Positions 46,569-61,300 of a stretch of DNA of 64,000 nt are shown here, piece after piece (the first letter of the stretch is position 1; the number at the start of each line of letters is the position of its first letter). The notes under the pieces are model-generated. The model did not search any database. It had not been told where the DNA came from and worked only from the letters and a program-made list of their open reading frames with translations. Position numbers and translations under genes: made by a program. Location: positions 14,569,001-14,633,000 of the forward strand of contig NC_068562.1 in NCBI RefSeq assembly GCF_022201045.2, in the 5' to 3' direction. The DNA is from Citrus sinensis. Lineage: Eukaryota > Streptophyta > Magnoliopsida > Sapindales > Rutaceae.

Positions 46569-48710
46569 ACTTTATTTTTGCCGGATTCTTTCTTGTATTG
46601 GTTATTTGAAATTAATTTGCATCAGTAAAAATGGAGACTTTACCTTGTATGTGTATTTTGTCTAACATATGCTAAAAAATCCAATTACTTGTGCCGGCAG
46701 AGTTACAAAGTTAATGTATGAATCTAATATTTGTCTGGCTTTCATTTCGCTCACAGCTGCTACTGATGTTACTGAATTGCTTGTGTATCGGGTTCAGGTG
46801 GGATATATTGGGATTGTTTTTGCATCGTTACAAGTACGTTCAAATAATTAAAATCATTTTTGTGTCATTTTTTCATTGTTTTGTTTGAAATAATTTTTTT
46901 TTTTCTAAATAGCGCTTTTTTTTTTTTTTTTGAGGTTCTTTCTTTAAAAAGCATTCTTCTTTCTTTAAAAAGCATTCTCCTCTAATTTCTATAATTTTTT
47001 TAAGACATTTGTCATTAGTATCTTTCAAATGCTAAACTTTCAGATTCTCATAAATACAAATTCTTTGATAGTGAAAGCTTAATGCTGGGTTGCCTCCACG
47101 TAATTCATGTGTGTATTAGTGATGGACATTAGATTTGGGGATATCTTTTTAATAATTTTTTAATAAATATTTAAGTATCAATTCCTAATTTTTAATTAAA
47201 TAAAGACAAAAAATCTCGTCTTTAATTATGATAAGATCTTGAATAAAAAGACCACTTAACACTTCTTCTTGTCCTTAGAAAATTTTCACCTAATCTCAGC
47301 AATTAAAATGATAGCGTCTACATTTTTCCAATTTTCATGCATCACTTTCTAACCATTGCTTTTAAATTGTTTCTTAACCAAGAGGCAAAATCAAAGCTTT
47401 GCTAAAATTTTCTAGTGGCAAAATATGAAACAAGGATAAAGGCAGTCCAACACAAGAAAATGGACAGTCCAACCGAAACCTGCCACGTGGCGAAAGCCCA
47501 GGTTGCTCGTTCCAAATTCAACATTTTGTGGCCCCACTCTTCTTGCCTATGCCACCAATAGCTATCAAATCCCCATGTTAATGTGAGAGTTGCATGATAA
47601 TTAAGTGTCATAATTATGAGATTTTGTAGCTTTAACATCTTGATTCTAGGAAATTAACTCATGTTGGATTATGATTAACATGATCTAATTTGTTTACATC
47701 ACATTGATTTGGACCCACTATTTTGGTGGCCCCCAAATGAAGGAGATTTCTTAGGTAAGAAATCAATGAAATCAAGGAAATGAAGATTTACCCATACAAT
47801 AAAATATAGTAAAATGATGTGATAGCATAGCAAAGAGTCATTATTTGGCCTCACTTTGGCATATAATAACTAGCCAAAACAACACCAACCCCTTTCAATT
47901 TCATTTTTCCCCACCATCTTTTGATCAAAGCTTTTGAAATTAGTAGAGATGGTCTATTTCTTCAACAACAAGTGGGTCAAAGATGTTGTCATTGAGAGAC
48001 AATCACAACCATCCAATTTATATACATTTAAGTGGACCATGTACTCTTACGTTTATACTTAACCACATGATATGTAATGACAAGCACAAACATGCAAAAA
48101 AATAAAAATAAAATAAAAATAAAAATTGTACATAAATGTGTGTATATGTGGACCGTGTTAAAGAGACAAACAAAATAGATTGATGTCATTGAATAGCAAA
48201 AGCATTTGGCATTCTTTAATTCATCATTTTTCTTCAACTAAATAAAGTTTTCATAGAGTAATATTGTTTGAATTTGAAATTTGAATCATATATATCATGA
48301 TCAAGAAAAAGCATTGAAAAAGTAGAACTAAATGTAGTGGCATGAAATTGCAAAGTAATTAATTGTTTAATGTGAAACCAATCTTAATTAAACGGCTAAA
48401 AGCAATGGGAAATGGACAGCTAAATAGCATTAACCTTTCAACAAGACATCATGGAAGAAAAATATACAAATATTAGACAAACGAAGAAATAGCAAGCCGC
48501 TTAATAGCATTAAATTTCAAAAGTTTCCACATCAAACCTATAGAATTAAGCAAACTTAAGCATTTAAAGCAAAATCTCTCAAAGTCTTCTGTGACCTAAA
48601 ATTATGTACAAAAAGTTAAACTGAAAACTATTACAGAAAAGAATATTGAGCTAAATTGTTAAAAAAAAGAAAAGAAAAAAAGAAGAAGAAGACAAGATAG
48701 AACTGAATTA
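46569..48710. other. Intergenic DNA, no gene seen
   Basis: AT-rich. Two genes end here (MAM33 on plus, zinc finger on minus). A short duplicated TTCTTTCTTTAAAAAGCATTCT is present near 46940-46980. Nothing else recognised. Confidence 0.4.
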
Positions 48711-49553
48711 TTAGAGCTTGAGGGACAGGTCCAGTTTTTGCAAATCATCTTGTTTTGTCTTGAAAGGGCTAACAAAATCACACCAATAGCCTCCAATGTT
48801 TCCTTCGGTTACTGGAGAAAATTTTTTAACATTCTCAAATTTTGAAACACCATTAATTGATGATGATCCAGCTGCTGCATTTGCTTGAAAATTCTCTTGA
48901 GAAAGCTTCCCAATTGCTGGTTGTTGATCAATGGGTTGCCTAGGCCACCCATTTTGGCTGTAAGAATATGAAGAATTGATTGTTGATGGGATAAAAGATG
49001 GCTTGTGAATCATAGAATGAACTTGAATCCCAAGTGATCTATTAAAAGAGCCATGCAGAGGCAGAGAAGCCAAACTAGGGTATGATCTATGTGTGTATGA
49101 GTTAGGGTTATGATGATGACCAAAAGCCAAAGACGACGACGACGACGACGGCGTACTAATTCTTTGGCCTCTTTTGGCTAGGGTTCTTTCTCTTTTATGT
49201 GCATTTTGGTGACCCCCAAGTGCTTGTGAGCTATAAAATTTTCTTTGACAATAGTTGCATGAAAATACTCTAGGCTCGGTTTCATTACCTTGACGATGAA
49301 TATCATTGTTCTCCAATGAATCTTGGGAAGAATCAGTACTCTTGAAGCAGTCTATGAGATTGAGTTCCGGCTTCGACCCACGATTTGAATCCTTGTTAGA
49401 GAGGCTTAGATCCAATACAAGAGCAGGGTTTGTGTTTTGTCGTTGTACTTTTTGGCCTTCTTTTTCTGAGGGTTTGATTATGCATGAATGAGCAGCATTT
49501 GAAACTGAGATGAAGCTTGAAGTTTCAGAAGGCTCTGATTTTGGAGGCTCCAT
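48711..49553 (-). CDS. Single C2H2 zinc-finger (QALGGH) transcription regulator with EAR motifs, 280 aa
   Basis: An intronless gene. The one finger spans Cys99, Cys102, His115 and His119 with the plant-specific QALGGH helix (FYSSQALGGHQNAHKRER). A leucine-rich repressor motif (LVLDLSL, residues 45-51) lies near the N-terminus and a second, LDLSL, at the extreme C-terminus (about 274-278). This is the architecture of the Arabidopsis ZFP1-ZFP7/GIS type group, which acts in trichome, phase-change and hormone responses and represses through TOPLESS. A serine run encoded by TCG repeats sits at 49134-49150. Which member it is cannot be told by eye. It lies alone between two long gene-free stretches. 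Confidence 0.9.
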   Translation of the reverse strand: MEPPKSEPSETSSFISVSNAAHSCIIKPSEKEGQKVQRQNTNPALVLDLSLSNKDSNRGSKPELNLIDCFKSTDSSQDSLENNDIHRQGNETEPRVFSCNYCQRKFYSSQALGGHQNAHKRERTLAKRGQRISTPSSSSSSLAFGHHHNPNSYTHRSYPSLASLPLHGSFNRSLGIQVHSMIHKPSFIPSTINSSYSYSQNGWPRQPIDQQPAIGKLSQENFQANAAAGSSSINGVSKFENVKKFSPVTEGNIGGYWCDFVSPFKTKQDDLQKLDLSLKL

Positions 49554-52500
49554 ATGCGATGAATATGAATACGCTAAAGAGCAAATGAACTTTTTTTCCT
49601 TTAGGGTTGATTGAGTTTAGGTTTAAAAGCAAGAGAGGGTGAAATGTTATAATGACAAAAGTAATAAATAGTGATGAGGATTCTTGTATAGATACTATTC
49701 AATTTTTTTTTTTCAACTATTTTACAGTTACGAAGTCTTAATATTTCAAGACTTACAGATTAAGACACTTTGAGAGAGAGAGACTGTAGTGCTTTTACTG
49801 TATGTGTGTAATCCAACACTTTGATTGAAACTCATGAGGAAACACACATGATTATGTAGTATGTACATCCTTTCTTTTGCAATATGCCCATTGCATTTTT
49901 TTCGTTTACTCAATTTTCTTTTTTCGTTTTTCTTTTTTGTTTTCCCACTGTTGTCTCTTTTACGTTTTCTTGGACCTTTTTGATTAAATTTAAGGCTACT
50001 TGTAGCTTTATAATGAAATCCAACATAAAATAATCTTCTTGCTTTTGTGGGTTCCAGAATTATTTTGGCTAGAATGGACTTGTGTACTAGAAAAAAGTTT
50101 GTGGTTTTTGTAAAGTTCTCTAAACTCCAACAAAGGATTTGCAGAATCTTAAAAAAAAAAAAAAACATTTCATTTTATCCTTTTTAGGCTTGCAATATCT
50201 TATTCAGTCTATAAGCAGAGACTTTGTCAAAACTGTACATACCATTTAACCAGAATGTTGTTAAGTATGACATGTGTTCTAAAGGCACTTGTTAAGAAAA
50301 AAAAATCTCGAATTAATGAATTGATTTGTAATTTTATATGATAACAGATATAGGTGATAAACTACCTTCATACATGTACGTGGGAATCTGTTTAAGTTCC
50401 TGAATGTGTATGAGAAAGGAGATATTTTGTGGTAGATTTGACATGTGTCTATTTATTTGGGTTGCATCATAATAGAGTTATCTATATCAACTATTCACAT
50501 AAAATTCTGACAGTAAATATAAGTGGATTGAAACATTAAATTTTTTTAATCAAAAAAAGAAAAAGAAATTATGTGGCTCATATAATTTATATAATCTACA
50601 TGAACCTTTGTTATAGTGAGTGTATTATGATGATTCATGATCCTCAAGATATTTTGTTCAAGAAGCTTTGAAAGAACGGAGCAATCATTCTTTTTTCTTT
50701 CTTTTTCCCCGTTGATCATACTATGTACTTTTTAGGTGTATAAATACAGTTAGATGCATACAAAAATTATGGTCAATCATCTGATCATATGGCCAGTGAT
50801 GGAGATTGATGAAAAAATTGAGAAATAATTAATGTTGATTGAAGTGTTTGGATCATCAATCAAGTTGAGATTTAACTAGTAGTGGGTCCAATTAATTAAT
50901 CAGCTTCATGACATTTAAATGTCTTGGATCAGCAATTATATATACACAATCACATGCATAAGCACATCTCCATCAACTTTAATCTCATTCATATGTGAAC
51001 TTCATGACAGTAAAAGAAAAAAAAAATCGTTTCATATAAATTTTTCGATTTTCAAGTGCAACAGATATATAGCTTCCACATTACGAATTTTATCGAACCA
51101 TATGTTCAATCTGAGATATGAACCTCAAAATTAAATTTCGCCTCTTTAGATTATTCATGAACTAATAAGCTTTCTAATAGGAGTTGATTGATGTTGAAAT
51201 CATAACCTTATTTTTTGACATTTTAATAATTAATTTCAAAAGATCAAAGTAATTCTATAACCAGTTTTGCAATAGACTGAGAACTTTCCTTTAGTCGAAT
51301 GTGCTTAAGAACTCAATTTAATTAAGATGTGATGTAATTTTCTTAAAGAAAATTCTTGGTCCCTTTTCACTTTCAAAAGAACATGACAAAAACTATTTTT
51401 TTCACTAGTCACAAGGTGATGCTCTTTTAATAAGTTCATACTTCAGACTATTGCTTTGAGAAGAAAAATTGGGTCTTAAGAAAATATTATTCTTATTGAG
51501 AGTTTTATTGACTGTGATTATTGTTAACCAGCAATTTGTTTGTCTTGGCAGGAGTGTGCTTTCTATGTATAAAATTCTTACTGTTTGTATGAGTCCAAAT
51601 GATTTAATGGAACAATCTTATTTTAAATATTATGAAAATACTTAAGTTGTGAAGTTTTTTTTAATATAATCTAGTGGATGATGTTATTCATATTATGGTG
51701 AGCGACATTATTATATTTATCAAGTGCATGTATAGTTTCAACACTATTAATAATAAGTCACATAATGTGTCACATGTTCGATGTCATCATACAATTGATG
51801 AAGTTGCTCACCAAGCATTATTTATTTACCTGTTTATTTTGTTGAAGTAGGAGATATGTATTAACGAAAAATCACTTCAAGACTATATCATTCAATTCCA
51901 ACTCCAAAGTAAGAAACATAGAAGTGCAAAAAATTTTAAAATGTTTGTGTTCCTATATTTTGAATTAAGTGGTCGTATAATTTTTATATTTAAAAAGTAT
52001 CTAAAGACACTCTTGTTATTAAATATGTTACACTCTTACCTTTACTTTTTCTTTACTTTTATAATAATGTCCTTGCAATATTAATTTATCAAACCAACCT
52101 TAAAAGTAAAATAAAAATTAGTGTAAATTTTTTGTTATTATTGATTTTAGGATTAATTTTGTAAATTAGTAAGATTGTTGTATGAGTATTAGACATTGCT
52201 TAAAGTTGACTAGTATTAATTTATCTATAAATAATAATTAGTAAGATTGTCGTAAGGGCACAAAAAATACAAGTTCTTTTAGATTGATATTTGTTAGTTA
52301 ATTTACTAATAAATAATAATAGGTTAGTTTTTTAATTAACTTTTCAATAGATAAATTAATTAATATCAAGAATATTGAAATCAATTAAAGTCAAGAATAT
52401 TATAGCAATAGTAAGAAAGGAAAGAGTAAGGGTAAGAGTATAAAATATTAAGAACAAGGTTATTTTAAGATTTTTTTTAAATATAATAACTAAACGACGT

Positions 52501-54799
52501 TTAAATCAAAATATAAAAATTAAATGATATTTTTTTTCCCCAAAGAGAACCCATAGGTGTAAATATACTTACAATATGGGTGTTAATAGCAAGATTTAGG
52601 CGGCGTACATAACTACATATAGTTGAATTTATCATTATAGATATTAGGTAAGCTTCCACATTTCCCAAAAAAAAAAATTATAAAATCATAATTTCATGTC
52701 CAATATATGAAATTTAATTTGTTCCTCAATCAGATCCCTCTTTGTTTGGATACCTATGAGAATCTGTTAAATAATTCTAGCAGATTAATAGGATCTTTAC
52801 TCTTTCTCTTCCCACCTTTTTTTATTATTTTTTAATATTTATATTTCCTTCAAAATTAATTCATTGACAATTGATAGATCAGTGAGAACTATCTTTCTAT
52901 CAATTGAATATTTTGCTTTTTCTCTTTTAGGACTATTTTCCTGTTTTGATTGGAATCGAAAATGACAAGCAAAGATTAACTTTTGTCGGCACCGGATTTG
53001 GAAAAGGGTTAGGGATTACACACTAACTAGTAAGCTTAACTTTGAAATATAATTATAAGTGAGCATTGAAATTATTTTTATTTGAGAAAGAGAGAGAGAG
53101 AGAATGTAGGATTCTTTGTCATCATTCTTAATTAATTATATTTTATCTATAATTTGTGTATTCAATCTCATATTATTTTAGTTAGGTCCCTCAATGTTTC
53201 TCACTGTTATTATTTGGGTTCCTACCATTTTTCTTCTTAATACCCATTATGTCCTTGAGATTATAATTTTAACATTCAACCTTTATTGTCGAAAGATAAA
53301 CATGACCTTTTAATAGCATATTATTATAATGTATGCACATGTATAATTAAAAAAAATGTTATTATTGGATAATAAGTTAAATACCCAAATGGTAAATTAA
53401 GAGACATCAAAGATTTAAGCGTTTTTCTCCCTTATTTTTTTAATATTTTCAAGATAGAAATTCCTTTTCTTCTTCTTCCCTTTTTTTTTTTTGAGAGATT
53501 GTCAATTTCTCATTACTGAAATTAATATGTACTACTTACCCCCACTGCTTTCATAATATTCGAAAATCCCCCTAAAACAAAAAAAAAATTAAAGGAAAAG
53601 TAGGATAAATGAGTCATTTGCTTGATAATTTATCTTCAGCATATAAAATATATATTTATTATAAGATAAGTATATGAAAACTAACAAAAGTACAAGAAAA
53701 GTATAGTATTATTAATTTTGTATTCATACTGAAACATATATTTCTTATTTTTAATTCTTAAATTTTAATTTTAATTTTCACCCATATATTTTATTTAATT
53801 TATAGTAAATATGAATAAAAGTGTATTTTAAAAAAATAATATAATATTATGTTGCCACGAGGGTTATTGACTATTATAAAAATAATAAAGAGTCAAGTGG
53901 TGTATATTAATTTTAATAAGGGAAACTAACAATCTCTCCCTCTTTTATTTTTTCCCCCTTTTGAATTTATAATAAAATAGTTAATTCAATCGAACAGTCT
54001 TTTTGACTTTCTGGCCTGTTAGGAATTGTTTTTTAAACTATTGCTAAGATAAGCATTTTCAAACTAACATTAAATCAACTTATCATTCTGGATTAAGCAA
54101 AGGTTTGAAATAGCAGAGAGAATATAAAACCTTAAAAGTCATTCTCACATGGGGCAGGATCATATTATTTTCCCACTTAATCAAACTTTGAAACATTAAA
54201 ATATTTATTAATCAAACTTGTTAATTGTTTCCGTACGTGCATGTTAGCCATCAGTCTACAAAATTTTGACAAGTGGTTTAATTAAATTGTTTTGAAGGCG
54301 TATGATTGGAATTAATATAAATGGAATGGACATATGATTTGATGGATTGAAATAAAAAAAATTGATATATATATTCTTTTTTTTAATCTTATGATTTGTT
54401 GATTAATGATTAAAGTAATGCCTTAATGGAAGATTATCTTAATCACCCATCATTTTCTATTTGTTTAATCGCAGTAGGTTTAATTAACACGAGCTTGTAA
54501 AAGCATAAACCAAACAAAACAAAACAAATTGATATTTCACATATGTTTTAATTAAGACGCATTCATGCATCAAGTAAACAAAAGATTATGAAAATTTGAT
54601 ATATATAACTAGGGCATTTTTTCTAGTAGCTTCCATGCAGAAAGAGCTGAATTAAAAGAATATTTCATAAGATTAAGTGATTGGAGACATGGGGGGTGTT
54701 TATTGGACGATCTATAGGTTCTATAACACAATTCCATCATTGATAAACTGCCATTTAGGTAGTCGTGCGCCTAATCGAAAACCATATATATATATATAT
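49554..54799. other. Long AT-rich intergenic region, no gene seen
   Basis: The first kilobase is the upstream region of the zinc-finger gene. The remaining 4 kb have no frame over about 100 codons with recognisable content; a 140-codon minus frame at 49746-50168 is Lys/Phe-rich low complexity. No RNA gene or convincing transposon end was seen. Confidence 0.45.
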
Positions 54800-54928
54800 G
54801 GCAAATGCTAAATTACAATAATTGTAACATACATTTCTCATGTGAACCACACAAATTGTGGGTCCTACAATTTTGTGTGGTTCACATGAGAGATGTATGG
54901 TACAATTATTGTAACTTAGAGGCTCCCT
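54800..54928. mobile_element. Small foldback MITE (about 129 bp)
   Basis: The arms TTACAATAATTGTAACATAC and, inverted, TTACAATAATTGTACCATAC continue into CTCATGTGAACCACACAAA in both directions around a short centre (GGGTCCTAC). TATATATAT tracts flank both ends and could be a target duplication. There is no coding capacity. Confidence 0.7.
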
Positions 54929-57900
54929 ATATATATATGTAGAAAGGGAGAGAGCTCTTATCTAATGACGATAGTTTTATTTTGTTAAAGTGAAAATGTC
55001 ATTAAAATAAAAATTAACATATTTTAATATATCAAAAATTATATTTTTTTATTTGTTAGTGTATTAAAATCTTTTTTTTATTAGTATCCTCACTTTAACA
55101 AATTAAGAATACCCTCTCTAATATATATATATAAATTGTAAAATTCTTTTAACCATTTGGGTCTCTTATAATCTTTTAGTACTTCATTCCATCCTTAGCG
55201 TTAAAACATTAATACATTGTTGAAGGATAAATCTCAAAAATATCCTTTGAACATAAAAATTAGTTTATTGGTATACATGTCAAATTTTTTCTCATATCAA
55301 TTTGTATAGGAAAGAAATAAAGAATTGAAAATTCATAACAATCAAAATAGTAAAACAATTTTTTTACAAACGACGAAAGTGGCATTCCTGTATATAAAAA
55401 CTTATATGAGTGCTGCATTAGGGAATGAATTTAATATTGCAAAAGTGTTTTTAAATTGTTGAAGTGATTGTTTTTAATTGCGCAACAAAACGCTTTGAAC
55501 ACTTCCTTGTAGAGAACACATGCTGGGCAATAATACTCCTTGCAAGGACGGTAATCTGTGTCCCGTGGGGGGGAAAACATCAAAGTTGAAATACTTTAGG
55601 GGCCAAAGTCTAAACCATCTATATTTAAGTTTGTGAAAGTGGGATACATATTTTTTTGACTTGGCTTCGGCCCACAAGTTGTGGAAACCCGCTCACTTCA
55701 ATAATGTAATTATAGAAAAAAAAAATCATATTATTTTTAAGAATATTGGAATAAAGAATAAGTTTAGAAAATTACTCATTTATTTATTTATTTTTACTTA
55801 GAATCTTAGATCTCTGACCATTTTGCACCACTAAAATTGTTTAAAGATAAACTGAGTTATCAGTGGGAATTTTTGTCCAATAGACAATGACAGAACTTGA
55901 AAGTTGAGGTAGAACATGTGCGAATCCTACCACTAATAAGAAGTTGATGTTTTAGAACTTTATTTTTCCTCCTATTAATAGGTAGGGTTAAAGTAGAGAA
56001 GTAAAAAAGATAGAAAAGATAGATTTAATTTAACTATTTTACCTTAAAAATATAAAATGATGAAATTATCTTAACAAAGTACTATTGTGCCATAATGATC
56101 AAATTATCCTAACAAAGTACTACTGTGCCATAATAATTTAGGTATTTAATTTTATGAGACCCATATAATCATCTAGTATTTTTAAACAAATTCCAATTAT
56201 TCTCAATGCCCCACGTGTAAATGGTATAAACTTGACATTATTTTTATCTATCAAATTTCATAAGAGGTCCATTAACTAATTACATTGTTTGTGTTGAGAG
56301 AATTATTGACTTTGGAGTTGCAAGTTGAAAAAAGAATCAATTATGCTCATAATAATGTAAAGCTCAATCATTTCACATGTCCAAATTGAAGGTGTGTATT
56401 AGATCAAATGCCAATTTTGAAGACAGATATGAGAAGGCAGCAGTTTACATTATGCTGTCCGAGGTTTCAGTTGATAAGGCATGGGGAATCAAATATTGCC
56501 GATTAATGCCAATTGTGGTGGGGTTGGCCATGGCCACTATGAAAGTAACACATTAACTTGCTACCTAGCTAACTTGAGCCTAGGACAATGATAGCCCTAA
56601 ATAGGTACTAAAATGATAAAAAGGATGAAGCAATAATAATAATAATAACAACAATAATAATAATAGTAGTAGAATAAAATAATGTGATTCAAGAAAAAAA
56701 CATAAATCACTATCTTGGCACGCACGCACACACACTGAAGAACATGCACACAATATAAGGATAATTGTTGAATCAATTTTCAAACCATTCAAAGTGGCAA
56801 CCTCAAAAAGACAAAAATTCTTGTTTAGGTTTAAGCCCACAAATTGTTCATCTAATGTGGCTGACCGAAGAAATCTACTTTCGTACGTGAAAATGAAAAG
56901 TAAAGTTGATCAAGCGCCATCTTCCCATTTAATAAAAATGTGCTTATGTGCATGCCCTTTTCTCAAAAACCCCTTTTGTACACGCATCTGAAACTTCAGC
57001 AAAATTGAAACCCAATGGGACGTTCCCACGTGTCGTTCTGTCGTCTTGTGGTGACGAAGCACCTGGGTACGGCGACAAGTGGCCGACAAGTAGATGGGGA
57101 AGTTGATGTGGAGAGGCCCCTTAGTTGCCTCCCATAGTGCTTGTTCATCACAAACTTTATCATGAATTATTATTCATCGGCATTGTTCGCACCATGGTCT
57201 CAATTCTCATCAGGTCTTTTGAGATAAGCATCAAGAGTCGAACTTTAAGTTGATAAAACAGAAGATAAAAAGGGACCGATGTCATTGATTGTGAAAGCAC
57301 TTACCATGTTTGAAATTATCTGCTTTGTCTATTGCCTATTGGTGAGAGAGAAATTAATAAAGCTAATGAGATTCCTTTGTTGGGTTTGCCTTTGCTTTGT
57401 CTAATCAAATTGGACCCCAAATCGTGTTGTTAGATTCCTCTGTCCATCTGTATCATGCTGTCAGTAGATTGGAACTTGTTTGAAGAGAAAAGCCATAAAG
57501 TCTTTTGCATCACTATCTCAATTGATATTCGCTTCCTCCTAAAATTTATCATCAGAACTTGCATATATTCCTCTTCTGTGCACAAGCACAATCATGTTTA
57601 GATACCACATGAGAAGTTATGGCTGCTTAGAATTAAATGTTTGACTTAGGATTAAATAATTACAAGTATCTATGGGTCAAATAGTTATTGTCAAATATTT
57701 ATATTATATAAGTATGAATTGACTCAATGTGGGAAACCCCTTGGTATAGTTATTTTTTTTCATTTTTTTTTCTTTTTCAATAGAAGATCGGCAAAATCCA
57801 ATTTAATTTTTTTAACCACTACCCATCTCAAGATTAGATCCCTGATGGACCCTTCTCTTAGTTCAGTAGACGAGGTCTATAAAAATTCTATTTTCCAGAA

Positions 57901-58339
57901 CAGTCCTTTGAATAATGATATCTTGTAAAAACAACCCAAAAAAAAAAAAAAAAACACACGGACAGCTCTCGAAATCCAAGTTAAAAGAACATTTTCAGTC
58001 TCAGCCATTCGTAACAATTTCGCCTTGTATTACATTCTTCTGTATCTTTTTTCAAGGAATTAGAACAGGAGCAATCCCTATTTTACAACAAACAAATAGA
58101 CATAGAATCTGAGATATGAGCCGAAGCCATAACAAAAAGAATGTCTTATACCGAACCTTCACTTACCATGAATGATGTATCTATACACCTATTGTGCTGG
58201 CCTTTTCCTGGACATTCCGTACGGCTACACAGAAGGACATAAACTCCCACCAACCCGAAATATTTCACCATGAAACAACACGTGAACCATGGCCCTCCAT
58301 TAGCCGAAGATCAGAAACACGATGATTATCAACACATTC
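54929..58339. other. Intergenic DNA with GOS12 3' region at the right end
   Basis: AT-rich, with an AAT/AAC microsatellite (about 56632-56672). One 49-codon Cys-rich minus frame is described as a finding. The last few hundred bases are the probable 3' untranslated region of the minus-strand SNARE gene. Confidence 0.4.
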
Positions 58340-61300
58340 TCACTTGGTCACCCAGTAGATAAAAATCAGAAATGTGCATACAGATGCTACAAGGGCAAGT
58401 ATGATAGTGTCCATAGACTTTTTCCTCTTTATTGATGAGAGGATTTGATTTACCTGCAGCATTGCGTTGAAGCGGTATATCAATAAATACAGAAAAAACA
58501 ACTCAACCTAGTAAAAATGTAATGTCAAGGATGCTTTAGTCCTATGATAACACTCCACTGTGTTCTTTGCTTGTCCTCGACTGATTTTAACATTATTTAC
58601 CAAAACACTTGCATATCCTTCTTCTATTGCAATCATCAAATCCACTTTAAGAGTTTTAACTAAATCACCATTTTGCTTTAGTCATTTACTATCATCTCTT
58701 GTAGATACTCAATGCGTGTTTGGGATTGTCGTGGATTGTCGATCAATCACTTCTTTGAGAATCTACTTTCAAATTATGTTTGATGATCACTTATTTGATG
58801 ATTGCTACTTATTGGATCCAAAAGAGCAACTAAAATCAGTTATGTTTGGTAAAATAATTAGACAATTTGAACATAACTTCGGAGTCCACCACAATCCCAA
58901 ACTTGCACTTAATTTCTCTGCTATCAATCCGTTGAGCATTTTAACTCTTACTTAAAAATCAAGGTACCGCAGAACAAAAAAGAATTTCTTTCTCAGGCAA
59001 ACTATAAAAGCTCTATACAGTAAATACCTGTAGCAAATGTTGAAAATAATAAAGGTACCACAATAACGGGTATTCATACCGATGGGAGTCGACTGCTAAC
59101 ATTGCTGAGCTTTGAATTGATGCCCCCAAATGTTGAACGTTGAAAGGCCAGAGCACCGAGAGTTGCTTGAGCTTGAGAAATCACAGAATCCATCTGCAGC
59201 ACCACAATAAGCGCAAACTTTAGTGAAAAGTTATAGCTAAAAATTAGAAACAATTCACGCTTCCTTCTTTAACATCCTTTAGAAAAATAATATCCCAAAA
59301 AATACATATCTATAGAGAAAGTTTCTTTTAGGACCATTTTAATATGCAGAGTAACTGATTTAATTACAGAAACACAAGACTTCATTTGTTTATCTAATAA
59401 TTAATAAGAAGTCCTGCAAAATGAAATGGTCTAAGCTACCACCAACATTGCTCTTGCAAAAGCTCCAGATGAAAAGTACATCATAAGCATCTTTTAAATC
59501 TGGACACAATTCATTATAGAAGCAAAATAAAGGTAGATGAATGAAATCCACACTTTCTCTGATATTTCCAGAAGAAAATAAATATTTTTTATGTTTCTCT
59601 AACAATGAATGCCAAAAAGATTACATTGCAAAAAGGCCACTCGATTGTACCAACTGTAATATATTAAAATTTCATGCATCTGAAAACATGCTATTCTTGT
59701 AAACCTTAATAACCTTCTATTCAGCCCAAAATCCACCAAGCACACCGGTACTTAAATAATTTTTAAGCTTAACATGCAGGGTAAGTGTTGCATGTGATTA
59801 AAAATCGAAACTTACCCCATCCACACAGCACTTCTGATGCCAAGCACATATTAACTTTCTGAAGAAAATATATACTTCCAGCTTGGATGGCTATCTTTCT
59901 TCATACATATTTTTTAAACTACTGAATGGAAAATATACCGGTTTAGTCAGAACCCACATGCTTACAGTAAGGTTAAAATTGGTTACAGCATTGCAAATGT
60001 CAGATTGCCATCCCTCATTAAAGACTAAGTTACAAATGGTCATAGAACTTCGATCCACTAGATCAAGTTATATCCAACGCCAAGAATAGGTAAAGAATTA
60101 TAGAGCCAAAGGATTGTAATACATCTCAAGCCCATATCCGCAAAACCGTCATGGAAGAAGCATATGCAATGGAAAAAGAAATGGAGATGCTATGCAATCC
60201 ACTTCTAGCAAACAAAGAGGCATGGACTGTTATACAAAAATAAGATGTGAATGTTCACTCAAACTAAAGCACTGGTCCTATGTGGCATTACACATCAGAA
60301 GTTAACATCAGCTTCCAAAGAGTGCACCAGCACCAGTACTGATTTCCTGAAGTAAAATTCATTTTTGTTCAATGTAGATAGTGTGAAATTCATAAAAACA
60401 CTGCTAGAAGAAGGTTATACAATGCACAATGCAAGATGATGAGAGAGTAAAGACACGATAAAGCTTCCAGTCAACTGAAACTATCAGATGAACTCAAAAT
60501 AACACCATCTATTATTGCCTTTACAGGCAGAAGTTCACAAAAAAATTGGATATACTGAAGAATTTGAATAAGTTAGAAGAACATTTTCAAACAGCATCAA
60601 GCAACTTCAAACTAAACTAGACATCTAAATCCCGTCATTCAAAGTAACAAATTTGAACATAATCCCACCTACGGTAAAGGGAGTTTTAAAGCAACAGGCA
60701 ACAGTTGGCTGCCTTTTCCCATTAAGAACAAAATGCACAATGGTTTAGCATGAAAAAGAATTTTCTACTTCGAACACACATAATAACCACAATTTAAGTA
60801 TAGAGATAGTGGAACAAAACTATCCATATTTTTGTTCAACTTGCAGAGTTAAACTCTCTAGAAAGATTTAAGAATTTAACTGTTTTGCTTACTCAAGCAA
60901 AAGGAAAAATGAAAATCACTTGCTTCACTCATTCTTGGAAAGAAAAATAGGTGAGCATTTACAAGGGAGTGCAGGCCATTACAGCCGAAGTCTGTGCAAC
61001 CCTAGCCCAAATCTTCAATACCAACACGAACATAACTTCACAAGATCCAATAAATCTATGTATGCTAGTGTCCTTCTACATGATAACTTTCCATATATAT
61101 CAAATCATTAACTCAGGACAGGTCAATAGGTAGGCAACTTGGGCACTTGCCTAAGGCCTCATATAATATGCATTTAATTATATATTGATCTTTCCTATCT
61201 AATTGAAATTTTATTAGCTAAAATTAGGAGATAAACATCGATATTTATGACTTATCTTTTATCTAAAATCTTTAAACCCAACTAATTTGTGATTTTGTGT

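Noticed and set aside
49746..50168. 140-codon minus frame
   Set aside because: Low-complexity Lys/Phe-rich content upstream of the zinc-finger gene; no domain and no conserved pattern.
58560..58955. 131-codon plus frame
   Set aside because: Lies inside GOS12 intron sequence on the opposite strand; no recognisable domain.
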